From: Halomicrobium sp. LC1Hm
GTDB lineage: Archaea; Halobacteriota; Halobacteria; Halobacteriales; Haloarculaceae
Assembly: GCF_009617995.1 (NCBI RefSeq)
Contig: NZ_CP044129.1
Span: forward strand, 1,054,001 to 1,118,000
Direction: 5' to 3'
Length of the DNA stretch: 64,000 nucleotides
The notes under the pieces were generated by a model, which was given only the letters and a program-made list of their open reading frames with translations, did not search any database and was not told where the DNA came from. How positions within the stretch are numbered: the stretch's first letter is position 1; each line of letters starts with the position of its first letter. Below are positions 1 to 9,202 of the stretch, piece by piece. Made by a program: the position numbers and the translations under genes.

Positions 1-440
1 GTGAGGTCGACATGAGCGAGGAGGTATCGGACACGCTGGAGATGCTCAACATCCACGGCGTGAACCACTGCGTGCTGGTCCCCGAGACGGACACCTACCG
101 TGGCATGGTGACGAAGGTCAACGACTTCGTCGCCCACGGTCGGCCGAGCGTCGACGTCGTCGAGACGCTGCTCGCAAAGCGAGCCGAGCCTCTCGAAGGG
201 TCGGCCGACGTCGACGACGAGTGGATCGCCGAGCACACCGACTACGACGACCTCGGTGCGCTCGCGCAGGCCCTCGTCGACGAGGAGACGACGCTACGCG
301 ACGAGGGACTCTCCCCGACGCTCCGTCTGCACCCGCCCCGTGGCGGCCACGACGGGCTCAAACACGCCGCCACCGAGAGCGGCCAGCTCGGGAAGCACGA
401 CTCCGAGCAGATCGATCAGCTACTGGAGGCGATGCGATAA
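1..440 (+). CDS. rpl30: Large ribosomal subunit protein uL30 (L30P), 5'-truncated by window edge
   Basis: Ribosomal protein uL30 of the 50S subunit. The reading frame is open from the first base, and the residues before the internal Met at base 12 (G-E-V-D) match the usual haloarchaeal N-terminal segment, so the true start lies just outside the window and roughly 10 residues are missing. The visible part includes the family segments DTLEMLNIHGVNHCVLVPET and the C-terminal LHPPRGGHDGLKH. The stop codon TAA shares one base with the ATG of uL15, so the two are co-translated within the spc ribosomal operon. Identification is secure from motifs and neighbours. Confidence 0.95.
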   Translation, partial: EVDMSEEVSDTLEMLNIHGVNHCVLVPETDTYRGMVTKVNDFVAHGRPSVDVVETLLAKRAEPLEGSADVDDEWIAEHTDYDDLGALAQALVDEETTLRDEGLSPTLRLHPPRGGHDGLKHAATESGQLGKHDSEQIDQLLEAMR

Positions 441-934
441 TGACGAGTAAGAAACGACGACAACGAGGTTCGCGCACCCACGGCGGCGGCTCTCACAAGA
501 ACCGCCGCGGTGCCGGTCACCGCGGTGGCCGCGGTCGCGCCGGTCGCGACAAACACGAGTTCCACAACTACGAACCGATCGGCAAGAGCGGCTTCAAACG
601 ACCCCAGAAGGTCAAAGAGGAGATCGCCGAGGTCGAGGTCCGCGAGCTCGACGAGGACGCTGCACTGCTGGCAGCCGAGGGCGTCGCGGAAGAGACCGAC
701 GGCGGCTACCGCATCGACGCCCGCGAGGTCGTCGACGAGGACGCCGACGCGGTGAAGGTCCTCGGTGCCGGCCAGGTCCGCAACGAACTCGAACTGGTCG
801 CCGACGCCTTCTCCGACGGCGCTCGCGAGAAGATCGAGGCCGCCGGTGGGAGCGTCGAGCTGACCGAGCTCGGCGAGGAACGCGCAGAAGCCAAGGCTGA
901 AGACGACGAAGACGAAGCAACCGACGAGGAGTAA
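440..934 (+). CDS. rpl15: Large ribosomal subunit protein uL15 (L15P)
   Basis: Ribosomal protein uL15, 164 residues, the normal haloarchaeal length. The N-terminus has the basic Gly/Arg/His-rich extension typical of L15 (RGSRTHGGGSHKNRRGAGHR), which threads into 23S rRNA; the C-terminus is the very acidic tail seen in halophiles. The start ATG at 440 overlaps the uL30 stop as TAATG. An upstream in-frame ATG at 221 would run through uL30 and is not a credible start. secY follows after a single base, so uL30, uL15 and secY form one transcription unit. Confidence 0.96.
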   Translation: MTSKKRRQRGSRTHGGGSHKNRRGAGHRGGRGRAGRDKHEFHNYEPIGKSGFKRPQKVKEEIAEVEVRELDEDAALLAAEGVAEETDGGYRIDAREVVDEDADAVKVLGAGQVRNELELVADAFSDGAREKIEAAGGSVELTELGEERAEAKAEDDEDEATDEE

Positions 935-935
935 C

Positions 936-2450
936 ATGAGCTGGAAGGACACCGCCGAACCGGTCCTCGTTCGCATGCCCGCCGTCCGCCGGCCGGAGGG
1001 GCACGTCCCCTTCAAGCGGAAGCTGGCCTGGACAGCCGGGGTGCTCGTGCTGTATTTCTTCCTGACCAACGTGATGCTGTTCGGACTCGACATCACTTCG
1101 GACTCGGCACCACTGGGTCGATTCTCGTCGATCCTGGCGTCCGGTCAGGGGTCGATCATGCAGCTCGGTATCGGGCCGATCGTCACGGCCAGCATCGTGT
1201 TGCAGCTGCTCGGCGGTGCCGACCTGCTCGGACTCGACACGCAGAACAACCCCCGTGACCAGATCCTCTACCAGGGGCTCCAGAAGCTGCTGGTGCTCGT
1301 GATGATCTTCCTCACGGGGCTGCCGATGGTCTTTGCCGGTGGCTTCCTGCCACCCACGTCGGTGAACCTGTTCGGGCTGAATCTGAGCGCCGGGGCCACT
1401 TCGTGGCTCATCTTCGCCCAGATCGCCGTCGGTGGCATCCTGATCCTCTACATGGACGAGATCATCTCCAAGTGGGGGGTCGGGAGCGGGATCGGCCTGT
1501 TCATCATCGCCGGCGTCAGCCAGCAGCTGATCGGCGGTCTGTTCGCGCACCCGATCTTCGGGAGCCCTCAGGGCGAACTCGGTTTCTTCCCGACCTGGTT
1601 CCAGATCATCACCGGCAACATCCCGATCGGTCCCGTCCTGCAGACCGACGGACTCCAGGAACTGCTGATCGGTGAGGGCCAGATCATCGCGCTCCTGACG
1701 ACGCTCCTTATCTTCGTGGTCGTCGTCTACGCCGAGTCGGTCCGCGTCGAGATCCCGCTGTCGAACGCGCGGGTCAAGGGCGCGCGTGGTCGCTTCCCCG
1801 TGAAGCTCATCTACGCCAGCGTCCTGCCGATGATCCTCGTCCGCGCGCTGCAGGCCAACATCCAGTTCCTCGGTCGGATCCTGGTGTCCCAGACCGGCCA
1901 GAACGGCGTCATCTCGCTGTTCGGAATGGAACTGCCGTGGCTCGGCGTCTACTCGATCTCACAGGGGAGTCCCGCCAGCCCGACGGGGGGACTGTTCTAC
2001 TACCTGTCGCCGATCTACGCGCCACAGGACTGGATGTGGTGGGCCTACTCGACACAGGACGCGCTCAACGTGCTCCTGCGAGTCGGCGTCGACCTGACGT
2101 TCATGATCGTCGGCGGTGCGATCTTCGCCATCTTCTGGGTGGAGACCACCGATATGGGGCCGGAAGCGACGGCCAAGCAGATCCACAACTCCGGGATGCA
2201 GATTCCCGGCTTCCGACAGAACGTCGGCGTCGTCGAGAAAGTGCTCGAACGCTACATCCCGCAGGTCACCGTCATCGGCGGTGCCCTCGTGGGCCTGCTC
2301 GCCGTGATGGCGAACATGCTGGGTACCGTCGGGGGCGTCTCCGGTACCGGGCTGCTGCTGACGGTCTCGATCACGTACAAGCTGTACGAGGAGATCGCAG
2401 AGGAGCAGCTCATGGAGATGCACCCGATGATGCGCCAGATGTTCGGGTAA
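936..2450 (+). CDS. secY: Preprotein translocase subunit SecY
   Basis: Central pore subunit of the Sec61/SecYEG translocon in the cytoplasmic membrane, 504 residues, slightly longer than many archaeal SecY. About ten hydrophobic membrane spans are visible. The N-terminal amphipathic segment precedes TM1 (LVLYFFLTNVMLFGL), the plug-region sequence follows, and the conserved loop KWGVGSGIGLFI lies mid-protein. Starts two bases after the uL15 stop and closes the ribosomal operon. A long AT-rich gap follows. Confidence 0.97.
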   Translation: MSWKDTAEPVLVRMPAVRRPEGHVPFKRKLAWTAGVLVLYFFLTNVMLFGLDITSDSAPLGRFSSILASGQGSIMQLGIGPIVTASIVLQLLGGADLLGLDTQNNPRDQILYQGLQKLLVLVMIFLTGLPMVFAGGFLPPTSVNLFGLNLSAGATSWLIFAQIAVGGILILYMDEIISKWGVGSGIGLFIIAGVSQQLIGGLFAHPIFGSPQGELGFFPTWFQIITGNIPIGPVLQTDGLQELLIGEGQIIALLTTLLIFVVVVYAESVRVEIPLSNARVKGARGRFPVKLIYASVLPMILVRALQANIQFLGRILVSQTGQNGVISLFGMELPWLGVYSISQGSPASPTGGLFYYLSPIYAPQDWMWWAYSTQDALNVLLRVGVDLTFMIVGGAIFAIFWVETTDMGPEATAKQIHNSGMQIPGFRQNVGVVEKVLERYIPQVTVIGGALVGLLAVMANMLGTVGGVSGTGLLLTVSITYKLYEEIAEEQLMEMHPMMRQMFG

Positions 2451-2876
2451 CCACACGGCGACGTTCACGGCCGACGACGCCCTCGTCGACGCGGTCTCCG
2501 GACCGCCCTTTTCCGTCGACACGACAAAGTAGACACCTCTTTGCCGAGATAAATTTCTCCTCCCGCTCGATGTCGTAGAAGACTCATTATTTATCTGTTC
2601 TCTATCTATAGTCTTTATTGCCCTCTCTGTCTTCGTCTGGGTATCATCAGAGACAAATATCTATCGATATCTCTCTACACTTCTGTTCTGGAACTATATA
2701 CTGGCATATTTGTGCATCAAATCGAGTGTCCGTGTCCGAACCCGCACTATCTCTCTTGGCCCGGCCCGATTCACGCACTCGTCACCGACTGGTGGATTCC
2801 CTCGGGGACCCTCGCACTGCGGTGCGTGTTGCCAAACGTTTTGTATTCTCGGGACGGGCACTACGTCGTGGCGTCG
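2451..2876. other. AT-rich intergenic region downstream of secY
   Basis: 426 bases with no convincing gene. Bases 2525-2716 are strikingly AT-rich compared with the surrounding GC-rich sequence and contain several TATA-like strings, for example around 2691-2699. The final part leads into the promoter of the next gene, with a weak TATA-like GTATT near 2843-2848. An ATG at 2712 opens the downstream frame but sits only about 15 bases after the best TATA string and encodes nothing conserved. Confidence 0.6.
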
Positions 2877-4859
2877 ATGAACCCGATACTCTCCCCACCG
2901 AAGGCAGTCCTCGTCGTCGGGGCCCCGACCTCGCGACGTGAGCGGCTCGAAACGGTCCTCGCCGACGTGGCCGACAGCGTGTACGTCGCCGAATCGACAG
3001 ACCGGGCCACGGCCGTCCTCTCGGAGCACGACGACGTTGGCTGTGTCGTACTCGCGGCCGACTGCGACGGCGTCGTCGGGTTCCGGCGGACCGTCACAGA
3101 CCACGACGAGTATCTGCCGGTCGTGCTCCTGTTCGACGGCTCGGTGACCGACGTGAGCGGCGTGACCAGTGCCGGAGAGACGACGCTCCTGCCGACTTCG
3201 GCGTCGGACGAGGAGCTGTGCGATATCGTCACGGACCACTTCGAAACGTACCGTGATCGGCTGGTAACCGCAGAGGAGAGCGACATGCTCCAGTCGTTCC
3301 TGTCCTCGATCGAGATCCCCATGTTCGTGAAAGACGAGCAGGGTCGGCACCTCCGGAAGACGGAGGCGTGGGGCGGTATCGACCCGGAGGTCGTCGTCGG
3401 GAAGACCGACCGGGAGCTGTACGCGTACGATCCCGAGTCGGCCGAGCAGTTCTACGACCACGACATGCGGGTCATCGAGAACGGCGAGCGCATCGTCGAC
3501 CGCGAGGAGGCTCCCGGACCGCCGGGCAACCGGTACTGGGCACGGACGACCAAGGTCCCGTGGCACGACGACGACGGCAGCGTGAAGGGACTGCTGGGAC
3601 TGTCCTACGAGATCACGGACCTCAAGCAGCAGGAGCGGCGACTGGAACTGCTGGAAGATCGCTTCGACCAGTTCGCGACGTTCCTCTCCGAGGAGGTCCT
3701 CGACACGCTCCAGTCGGCGAACGGACAGCTCGGCATCGCTCGCGAGACGGGCGACGACGACGCGTTTCGGGCCATCGAGAGCGCCCACGACCGCATGGAA
3801 CAGCGACTTCGCGACCTCAGCACGCTCGCGGGCAAGTCCCCGAACGTCGGTGCCACGAACAGCGTCAATCTGGCCTACGTCATCAACGAGGTCTGGTCGT
3901 TCATCGCGACCGGCGACGCACAGCTGGCGTTGCACGTGCCCGACGAGACCCTCATCCACGCGTCGATGGGTGGCATCCGTCCGATCGTCGAGAACCTCCT
4001 CCGACACGCGGCCGACAGCGGCGAGGACGTGACGGTGTCCGTCGGCGCACTCCAGGCGGGCTTTTACGTCGCCCACGACGCGCCCACGTCGTCGGCCGAC
4101 TGTGGGCGAGCGACCGAGAGTGGATTCGTGACGCCGAACGACGGACGGGGGTCCGGGCTCGCGTTCGTCTCCGAGATCGTCGAGCGCAACAACTGGTCGC
4201 TCACGGTCACCGACCGCGACGAGTCGGGGACGCGTATCGAGATCCGCGGCCCGCTGGTCGTCACCGGCACGGAGACGGACTGTGTTCCGGGGGCCGACCA
4301 CTCGCTCACCGAGAGCGATCCGGTCGGCGAGGGTGACGTGACCGGCAGCGTCGAGGTCGAGTCCGTGAGCAACTGGTGGACGCTGGCCGGAACGACGGGG
4401 ACACAGCGACAGCAGCGAGACTACTACTTCGCACACGCCGCCGTCGAGGGCGACGCTCGTATCGAGGCGCGACTCGTCGACATCGAACACGTCAACGACT
4501 ACGGCTCTGGCGGGCTCATGGTCCGGGACGGGCTCGGACCGGAGGACCCGTACGGCTTCCTCGGCTGGACGGTCGGGCGCGGGACGGAGATTCTCTGGCG
4601 GACCGACCCCGGCGGCGAGACGAGTCGGCACCTCCTCGACGACGACGCGGGGCCGCAGTGGCTCCGGATCGACCGGATCGGCGACACGGTGACCTACCTC
4701 GTCTCGCTCGACGGATCGAACTGGCGTCGCCTGGACCAGCGTCCGGTCGCCCTGTCGGACCCGATCCACGTCGGACTCGCCGTCTCGGGTGCGATTCCGA
4801 CCGACGAGTGCGAGGCGACGTTCGCGGACGTGACGGTCTGTGAACTCGACTGTGAGTGA
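2877..4859 (+). CDS. Degenerate receiver-PAS-histidine-kinase-like protein with C-terminal DUF1349-like domain
   Basis: 660 residues, predicted cytoplasmic. Residues 1-125 look like a receiver fold; 137-250 are a PAS domain (FLSSIEIPMFVKDEQGRHL onward); 255-320 correspond to a dimerisation helix pair and 325-460 to an HATPase domain; 495-655 resemble the DUF1349 concanavalin-like beta-sandwich (GGLMVRDG, then WLRIDR and a V-S-L-D-G-S-N-W motif). The phospho-acceptor His of the H-box is replaced by Glu (SEEVLDTL at 271-278), and the N-box reads ENLLRHA with His for the second Asn; the G2 box GRGSGLAF is kept. Probably a signalling scaffold or ligand sensor rather than an active kinase. The start at 2877 is chosen because conserved sequence begins there and a weak TATA lies 27-30 bases upstream. 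The stop TGA lies inside repeat R1. Confidence 0.7.
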   Translation: MNPILSPPKAVLVVGAPTSRRERLETVLADVADSVYVAESTDRATAVLSEHDDVGCVVLAADCDGVVGFRRTVTDHDEYLPVVLLFDGSVTDVSGVTSAGETTLLPTSASDEELCDIVTDHFETYRDRLVTAEESDMLQSFLSSIEIPMFVKDEQGRHLRKTEAWGGIDPEVVVGKTDRELYAYDPESAEQFYDHDMRVIENGERIVDREEAPGPPGNRYWARTTKVPWHDDDGSVKGLLGLSYEITDLKQQERRLELLEDRFDQFATFLSEEVLDTLQSANGQLGIARETGDDDAFRAIESAHDRMEQRLRDLSTLAGKSPNVGATNSVNLAYVINEVWSFIATGDAQLALHVPDETLIHASMGGIRPIVENLLRHAADSGEDVTVSVGALQAGFYVAHDAPTSSADCGRATESGFVTPNDGRGSGLAFVSEIVERNNWSLTVTDRDESGTRIEIRGPLVVTGTETDCVPGADHSLTESDPVGEGDVTGSVEVESVSNWWTLAGTTGTQRQQRDYYFAHAAVEGDARIEARLVDIEHVNDYGSGGLMVRDGLGPEDPYGFLGWTVGRGTEILWRTDPGGETSRHLLDDDAGPQWLRIDRIGDTVTYLVSLDGSNWRRLDQRPVALSDPIHVGLAVSGAIPTDECEATFADVTVCELDCE

Positions 4860-4936
4860 TACTGCCGGCTGTAACGTCGTGACGATCTTCGCCACCCGGG
4901 GTGGGAAATCGTTCACAGATGTACAGCCGGTAGTAT
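4859..4936 (+). repeat. R1 palindromic intergenic repeat, copy 1 (forward)
   Basis: 78 bp. The ends ATACTGCCGGCTGTA and TACAGCCGGTAGTAT form a near-perfect terminal inverted repeat, and an inner arm pair (TTCGCCACCC/GGGTGGGAA) gives a second hairpin. It is flanked by TG on the left and GAGG on the right. The TGA stop of the sensor gene (4857-4859) runs into the left end. It lies between two convergent genes, so it could also end transcription in both directions. Confidence 0.9.
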
Positions 4937-4953
4937 GAGGGCTGCCTGCCGTC

Positions 4954-6132
4954 TCACCCGATCGTCACCAGTACGTCGCCGATCCACTCCAGGTTTCGCT
5001 CGGGGACGACGCCGTAGCCGTAGAACGACAGCGAATCGGCACCCGCGTCGACGGCCGCCTCGACCTGCTCGCGGAGCTGTGCCCGCGAGTGGACGATCGG
5101 ATCGCCCGCGAGGATGCCCGCCCGCACGGGGGCGTCGACGAGCGACCGGGTCGTGTGAACGTCGTCTCGGACCACCGTCGGATCGGAGTGATAGGCGAGA
5201 ACCGTCGCTTCGTCCATGTACTGAGACATTCCCGCAAGATCGAGACCGTGCTTCCAGGAGTGTTCGACACCCATCCGGTCGTCGCCGAGGCCACCCATCT
5301 TGAAGTAGTAGCCGAAGTCGGTGTCTCCGAGCACGTCGTCGAACGCGCCGAACAGCTCGGTCAGCGTCTCGCGGCGCGCGTCGGCGTAGGCGAACACTTC
5401 GGGGTGTTCCATGAGCCAGCCACCCACGTCGGTATCGTGGGCGAGACGACCCTCGAACCGGTCTGTCAGCCCCGCGCGGGCCGACTGCCGGGCGCGCTCG
5501 ACGTCGACGCCGGCCGCCCGGGCGTTGTCCTGACAGTGTTCGCAGAAACAGAGACCAAAGAGGAACTCGCCGAGTCGGCCCAGTCGGTGGAAGAACTCCT
5601 GGTGGTGCCAGCCGTAGCCGGTGCCGTACTGGTAGTCGGCCAGTTCCATCTCGACGGTCTCGAAGACGCCGCGGTCGCCGAGGTCACCCGTCAGCTCGAC
5701 GCCGAACTCCTGTACGTCGGGGTGGGACGGACAGAGACCGAACACCAGCGAATCGCCGAACGGGGACGTGAGCGTGGCGTCGGGGTGACGTTGGCCCTGC
5801 CGAGAGCTGTGGAACGTCGCTCCCCACGAGTTCAGATCGACGGGGGTCCCCTCGAAGCCGGCCGCGATCTCGGCCAGCCAGTCGTCGTCTCCCATCGTCT
5901 CGTTGACGTCGGGCGTGATCTCGCCGTAGCGGTCCCAGTCGGGCTGGAAGTACTCACTGGCGTCGGCGAAGAACGTCTTTCGCTCGGGGTTGTGCGGGTT
6001 GAGCGTCTGCACGGAGTGCATGGTCGTCGCCAGGTTCACCTCGTCGATCCCCAGGGTGGCGAGACGCTCGGCGGCCCGCTCCGGTCCCTCGTCGACGAGG
6101 TCCCACGGGTGTGCCCAGATGGCGGCGTTCAC
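4954..6132 (-). CDS. Unrecognised TIM-barrel-like protein of the glycoside hydrolase operon
   Basis: 392 residues from the GTG at 6132, which overlaps the upstream M81 stop as GTGA; an alternative GTG lies at 6141. No signal peptide. No family is recognised with confidence. The alternating strand/helix pattern, an N-terminal segment NAAIWAHPWDLVDEGPERA and a CFCEHC cysteine pair after mid-protein recall putative glycosyl-hydrolase-like TIM barrels. Aromatic-rich stretches (YQYGTGYGWHHQEFFH) could line a sugar site. It is the last gene of a GH18-GH29-M81 run on the minus strand, so a role in glycan handling is inferred from context only. Confidence 0.55.
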   Translation of the reverse strand: MNAAIWAHPWDLVDEGPERAAERLATLGIDEVNLATTMHSVQTLNPHNPERKTFFADASEYFQPDWDRYGEITPDVNETMGDDDWLAEIAAGFEGTPVDLNSWGATFHSSRQGQRHPDATLTSPFGDSLVFGLCPSHPDVQEFGVELTGDLGDRGVFETVEMELADYQYGTGYGWHHQEFFHRLGRLGEFLFGLCFCEHCQDNARAAGVDVERARQSARAGLTDRFEGRLAHDTDVGGWLMEHPEVFAYADARRETLTELFGAFDDVLGDTDFGYYFKMGGLGDDRMGVEHSWKHGLDLAGMSQYMDEATVLAYHSDPTVVRDDVHTTRSLVDAPVRAGILAGDPIVHSRAQLREQVEAAVDAGADSLSFYGYGVVPERNLEWIGDVLVTIG

Positions 6133-7574
6133 GCCGACCACCTCGCGTTACTCTCGAAGGTCGCCGCTGGATCGGCCGGATAGATCGGCCGCGGGACGTG
6201 CTCGTACGGTGTCTCCTCGACGCGCTGGTTCGTATCGCCGGCAGTGAGAGCGAACAGCCGTCTGGCGGCGACCTCCTTCCAGGCCGGACTGAGGTAGCCG
6301 CTCTTGAGGACGACGGTGCCGCGCTCGGCGAGGTCGAGACCGAAGTCCGCGAAGAAGTCGGGGTCTCGGTGCAAGTTCGTCTTGCAGTCTGCGACGAACA
6401 CGTCGGCGCTGTCGGTCGCGAGGTGGGCGACGGCGGCCCGCTCGTAGCTTTCGACCCGCTCGACCGTCCCCCTGAGTTCGAGGCCGCCCTCTCGATCGAC
6501 GAACTGACCCAGTTCGAGCTCGACCGTCGCGCCCGCGCCGGCAGCCACACAGGTGTCGTAGCTGTCCGGGTCCGCGTAGATCGCGGCGATGGGCCGGTCG
6601 AGGTCGTCGCGATCCAGCAGTCGTTCGAGGAAGTCGACGGCGTCCTGACTGCCGCCGGCACCGGGGATGTCGCCCGTCTCGGCGACGGCGACCGGCCGCG
6701 CGTCTTCGCCGGCCGCGACCGTCAGCGCCTCCGTCGGCGAGTGTGCTTCGGTGGTGAAGTCGAACTCCCGGCGACGTTCCCAGAACGAGGTCGCGAGGTC
6801 GGCCGCCGTCTCCGTGACCGTCTCGCGGGCGCTCGCGTCGCCGGTCACGAGCGCGTGACACCCCGCGTGGGGGGAGTCGGCCCAGGGAAAGCCCAGGAAG
6901 TAGTTGGCGTCGGCGACGCCCGGTCGCTCGTCGGCTTCCCGGAGACGTTCGATCAGCGTCCGCATGGGCTCGGCTTCCGTCTCCGATCGCTCGCCGGCCA
7001 GTATCATCGGCATGGACTCCCAGGCCAGCGCCAGGTCGAGTTCCCCCCGGAGGTCTGCGACCAGCAGGTCGGCCGCGCGCTCGCCCGTCTCGACCACGTC
7101 GGTGTGTGGCGCGGTCCGGTACCCCGCGACGCCGTCGACTCGCTCGACCAGCTCCTCGGTGATGGTCGCGTGCATGTCCAGCGCGGCGGTGACCGGCACG
7201 TCGTCGCCGACGGCCTCGCGAACGGTTTCGAGGATCGCCCCTTCGGGGTCGGGCTCGCCGTCGACGTACATCGATCCGTGGAGGTCGAGACAGACGCCGT
7301 CGAGGTCGGCGTCGAGCCGGTCGGCGAGTTCCGACCGCATCCACTCGAAGGCGTCGGCCGTCACCGTACCAGAGGGGATGTTCGCGGCCCCGACCGTCGG
7401 GACAACTTCCACGTCGGCCTCGCGGAGCCGGTCGACGATGCCGTCCAGCGACCGCTTGGCGGCGAAGGAGTCGAGCAGCGCTTCGCCGGTCGCGGTCTCG
7501 AAGTCGGCCAACGTCGTCGGTCGATCTGTGAACGTATTCGTCTCGTGACTGATCGTCGCGACTGCGACACGCAT
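6129..7574 (-). CDS. M81 family metallopeptidase (MlrC/microcystinase C-like)
   Basis: 481 residues, cytoplasmic. M81 (MlrC) proteins are zinc hydrolases of amide bonds in unusual peptides. The N-terminus MRVAVATISHETNTF carries the family HETNTF signature. A zinc-ligand pattern is visible as D133-x-H135 (ALDMHAT) and H157 (TAPHTD). The C-terminal half contains the family segment GDIPGAGGSQDAVDFLERLL. The start at 7574 is chosen because the conserved sequence begins there; the frame upstream is Arg-rich and unrelated. It lies 105 bases after the GH29 gene and overlaps the next gene by four bases. An M81 protein among glycosidases suggests removal of an amide-linked group, but the substrate is unknown. 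Confidence 0.85.
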   Translation of the reverse strand: MRVAVATISHETNTFTDRPTTLADFETATGEALLDSFAAKRSLDGIVDRLREADVEVVPTVGAANIPSGTVTADAFEWMRSELADRLDADLDGVCLDLHGSMYVDGEPDPEGAILETVREAVGDDVPVTAALDMHATITEELVERVDGVAGYRTAPHTDVVETGERAADLLVADLRGELDLALAWESMPMILAGERSETEAEPMRTLIERLREADERPGVADANYFLGFPWADSPHAGCHALVTGDASARETVTETAADLATSFWERRREFDFTTEAHSPTEALTVAAGEDARPVAVAETGDIPGAGGSQDAVDFLERLLDRDDLDRPIAAIYADPDSYDTCVAAGAGATVELELGQFVDREGGLELRGTVERVESYERAAVAHLATDSADVFVADCKTNLHRDPDFFADFGLDLAERGTVVLKSGYLSPAWKEVAARRLFALTAGDTNQRVEETPYEHVPRPIYPADPAATFESNARWSA

Positions 7575-7679
7575 AGCGGACCGACAGTGCCGGCGGTAAA
7601 AAATCTGTGGGAACGGATCGCAATCGACGGGGCGGCGTCGACGACGCGACACTCGCTCGACGGTCGGCCTGCCGACGGT

Positions 7680-9101
7680 CTACTGTCCCGAGCCCACGTC
7701 TTCCCGCGGGTTGGGCACGTCCGAGAGCGCGACCGTCGTGGCGCGTTCGTCGACGGCCGCGTCCGGAATCTCCAGGGTGACGACACCGTCCTCGACGGTC
7801 AGGGGAACCTCGTCGCCGGTGGCCACGACTTCGGCTGTCGACAGACCGGACAGATCGGCGTGTTCCCCGAGCGCGAGGGGCTCTGTCTCGTCGGGCTCGT
7901 CGAGGAAGTGGACGTAGAGCGTGCGGTCCTTCCACGTGTACCGGACGCCGTGGTTCTCCGGGTCGTCGGGGAGTCCCTCCGCGGACTGTGTCTCCTCTGG
8001 CTCGGCCTCGGCGACGGGATCGCGTCCCCAGGTCGCCCAGTAGGTCGTCCCGTAGATGGCCGCTCCGTTGTCGTCGAGCCACTCGCCCAGCGTCTCGATG
8101 GGGCGACGCTGGAGTTCCGGGATGGTCCCGTCGGCTCTGGGGCCGACGTTGATGAGGAGGTTCCCGTTCTTGCTGACGACGTCGACGAACATCGCGACGA
8201 GTTCGTCGCCGTCGAGGTGGTCGTCCTCGTCTTCGGCCCGGTTGTAGCCAAAGGAGTAGCCAACGCCCCGACACATCTCCCACTTGCCCCCGTGGATGTC
8301 GTCGAGGTGGTCGTACTCGGGGGTAACGAAGTCGCCGTGGTGGCCCCACGACTCCTGGGCGGCGCGGTCGTTGACGGCGACTTCCTTGTCCCACTCCTCG
8401 GCCGCACGCTCGTAGAAGTCGACGACGAGTTCCTGGGCGTCGAGGCGATCACCGTCGATCCGGGGCGTGTCGAACCAGAGCAGGTCGGGCTCGTACTTGC
8501 GGATGAGTTCGCGGTGTTTCGCGTTCATGAAATCGACGTACTCCGGGCCGGGAACGGCGTCCTCGATGGTGGTCGCGTCGTAGTCGGGGTGGCCGAACAG
8601 CCCGTCGAACCCGGGCTGGTAGTAGTTCTGATTGGCGTGATACGACGGCGCAAAGCGAAGCCCCTCCGTCCGGACCGCCTCACAGAGTTCGCCGACCAGG
8701 TCCCGTTCTGGCCCCATCTGGGCGGCGTTGTACTGCATGTAGTGGCTGTCCCACAGCGGGAAGCCGTCGTGGTGTTCGCCGGTCATGACGACGTATCTCG
8801 CACCGACATCCGCGAAGAAGGACGCCCACTCCTCGGGGTCCCAGTGCTCGGCCTCCCACATCTCGGCGAAGTCGAGGTACTCCACGTCCTCGCCCCACTC
8901 GTCCTCGTGGTACTCACGGATCTCGCTGTCTTCGCGGTACATCCCGAAGGGGTACCACTCGGCGTAGCTCCCGACCGGTGCCCACCCGGGCACCGAGTAC
9001 GGGCCCCAGTGAACGAAGATCCCGAGCTTCGCGTCCTCGAACCAGTCTGGAACTGGATGCTCGTCTATCGACTCCCAGGTCGGATCGTACTGCTCGCCCA
9101 T
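7680..9101 (-). CDS. Alpha-L-fucosidase, GH29 (paralogue 1)
   Basis: 473 residues, hydrolysing terminal alpha-L-fucose from glycans by a retaining mechanism. GH29 landmarks are KLGIFVHWGPYSVPGW (25-40), YAEWY (46-50), the TGEHHDGFPLWDS loop (107-119) and LLWFD, whose D211 is the candidate nucleophile. A C-terminal beta-domain follows. There is no signal peptide, so it acts in the cytoplasm on imported oligosaccharides. The start at 9101 matches the start context of paralogue 2 (Y-x-PTWES); the long upstream frame extension is spurious. It is 101 bases downstream of the GH18 gene in the same direction. Confidence 0.92.
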   Translation of the reverse strand: MGEQYDPTWESIDEHPVPDWFEDAKLGIFVHWGPYSVPGWAPVGSYAEWYPFGMYREDSEIREYHEDEWGEDVEYLDFAEMWEAEHWDPEEWASFFADVGARYVVMTGEHHDGFPLWDSHYMQYNAAQMGPERDLVGELCEAVRTEGLRFAPSYHANQNYYQPGFDGLFGHPDYDATTIEDAVPGPEYVDFMNAKHRELIRKYEPDLLWFDTPRIDGDRLDAQELVVDFYERAAEEWDKEVAVNDRAAQESWGHHGDFVTPEYDHLDDIHGGKWEMCRGVGYSFGYNRAEDEDDHLDGDELVAMFVDVVSKNGNLLINVGPRADGTIPELQRRPIETLGEWLDDNGAAIYGTTYWATWGRDPVAEAEPEETQSAEGLPDDPENHGVRYTWKDRTLYVHFLDEPDETEPLALGEHADLSGLSTAEVVATGDEVPLTVEDGVVTLEIPDAAVDERATTVALSDVPNPREDVGSGQ

Positions 9102-9202
9102 ACTGGCCGTAGCCACGCCCCCAGTACAAAACGATTGGCTTCCCAGAACGGTTCGCCGCCAGCCGCCCGACGCGTCGGGCGGTGCAATCGCGGCGGCGAG
9201 AT

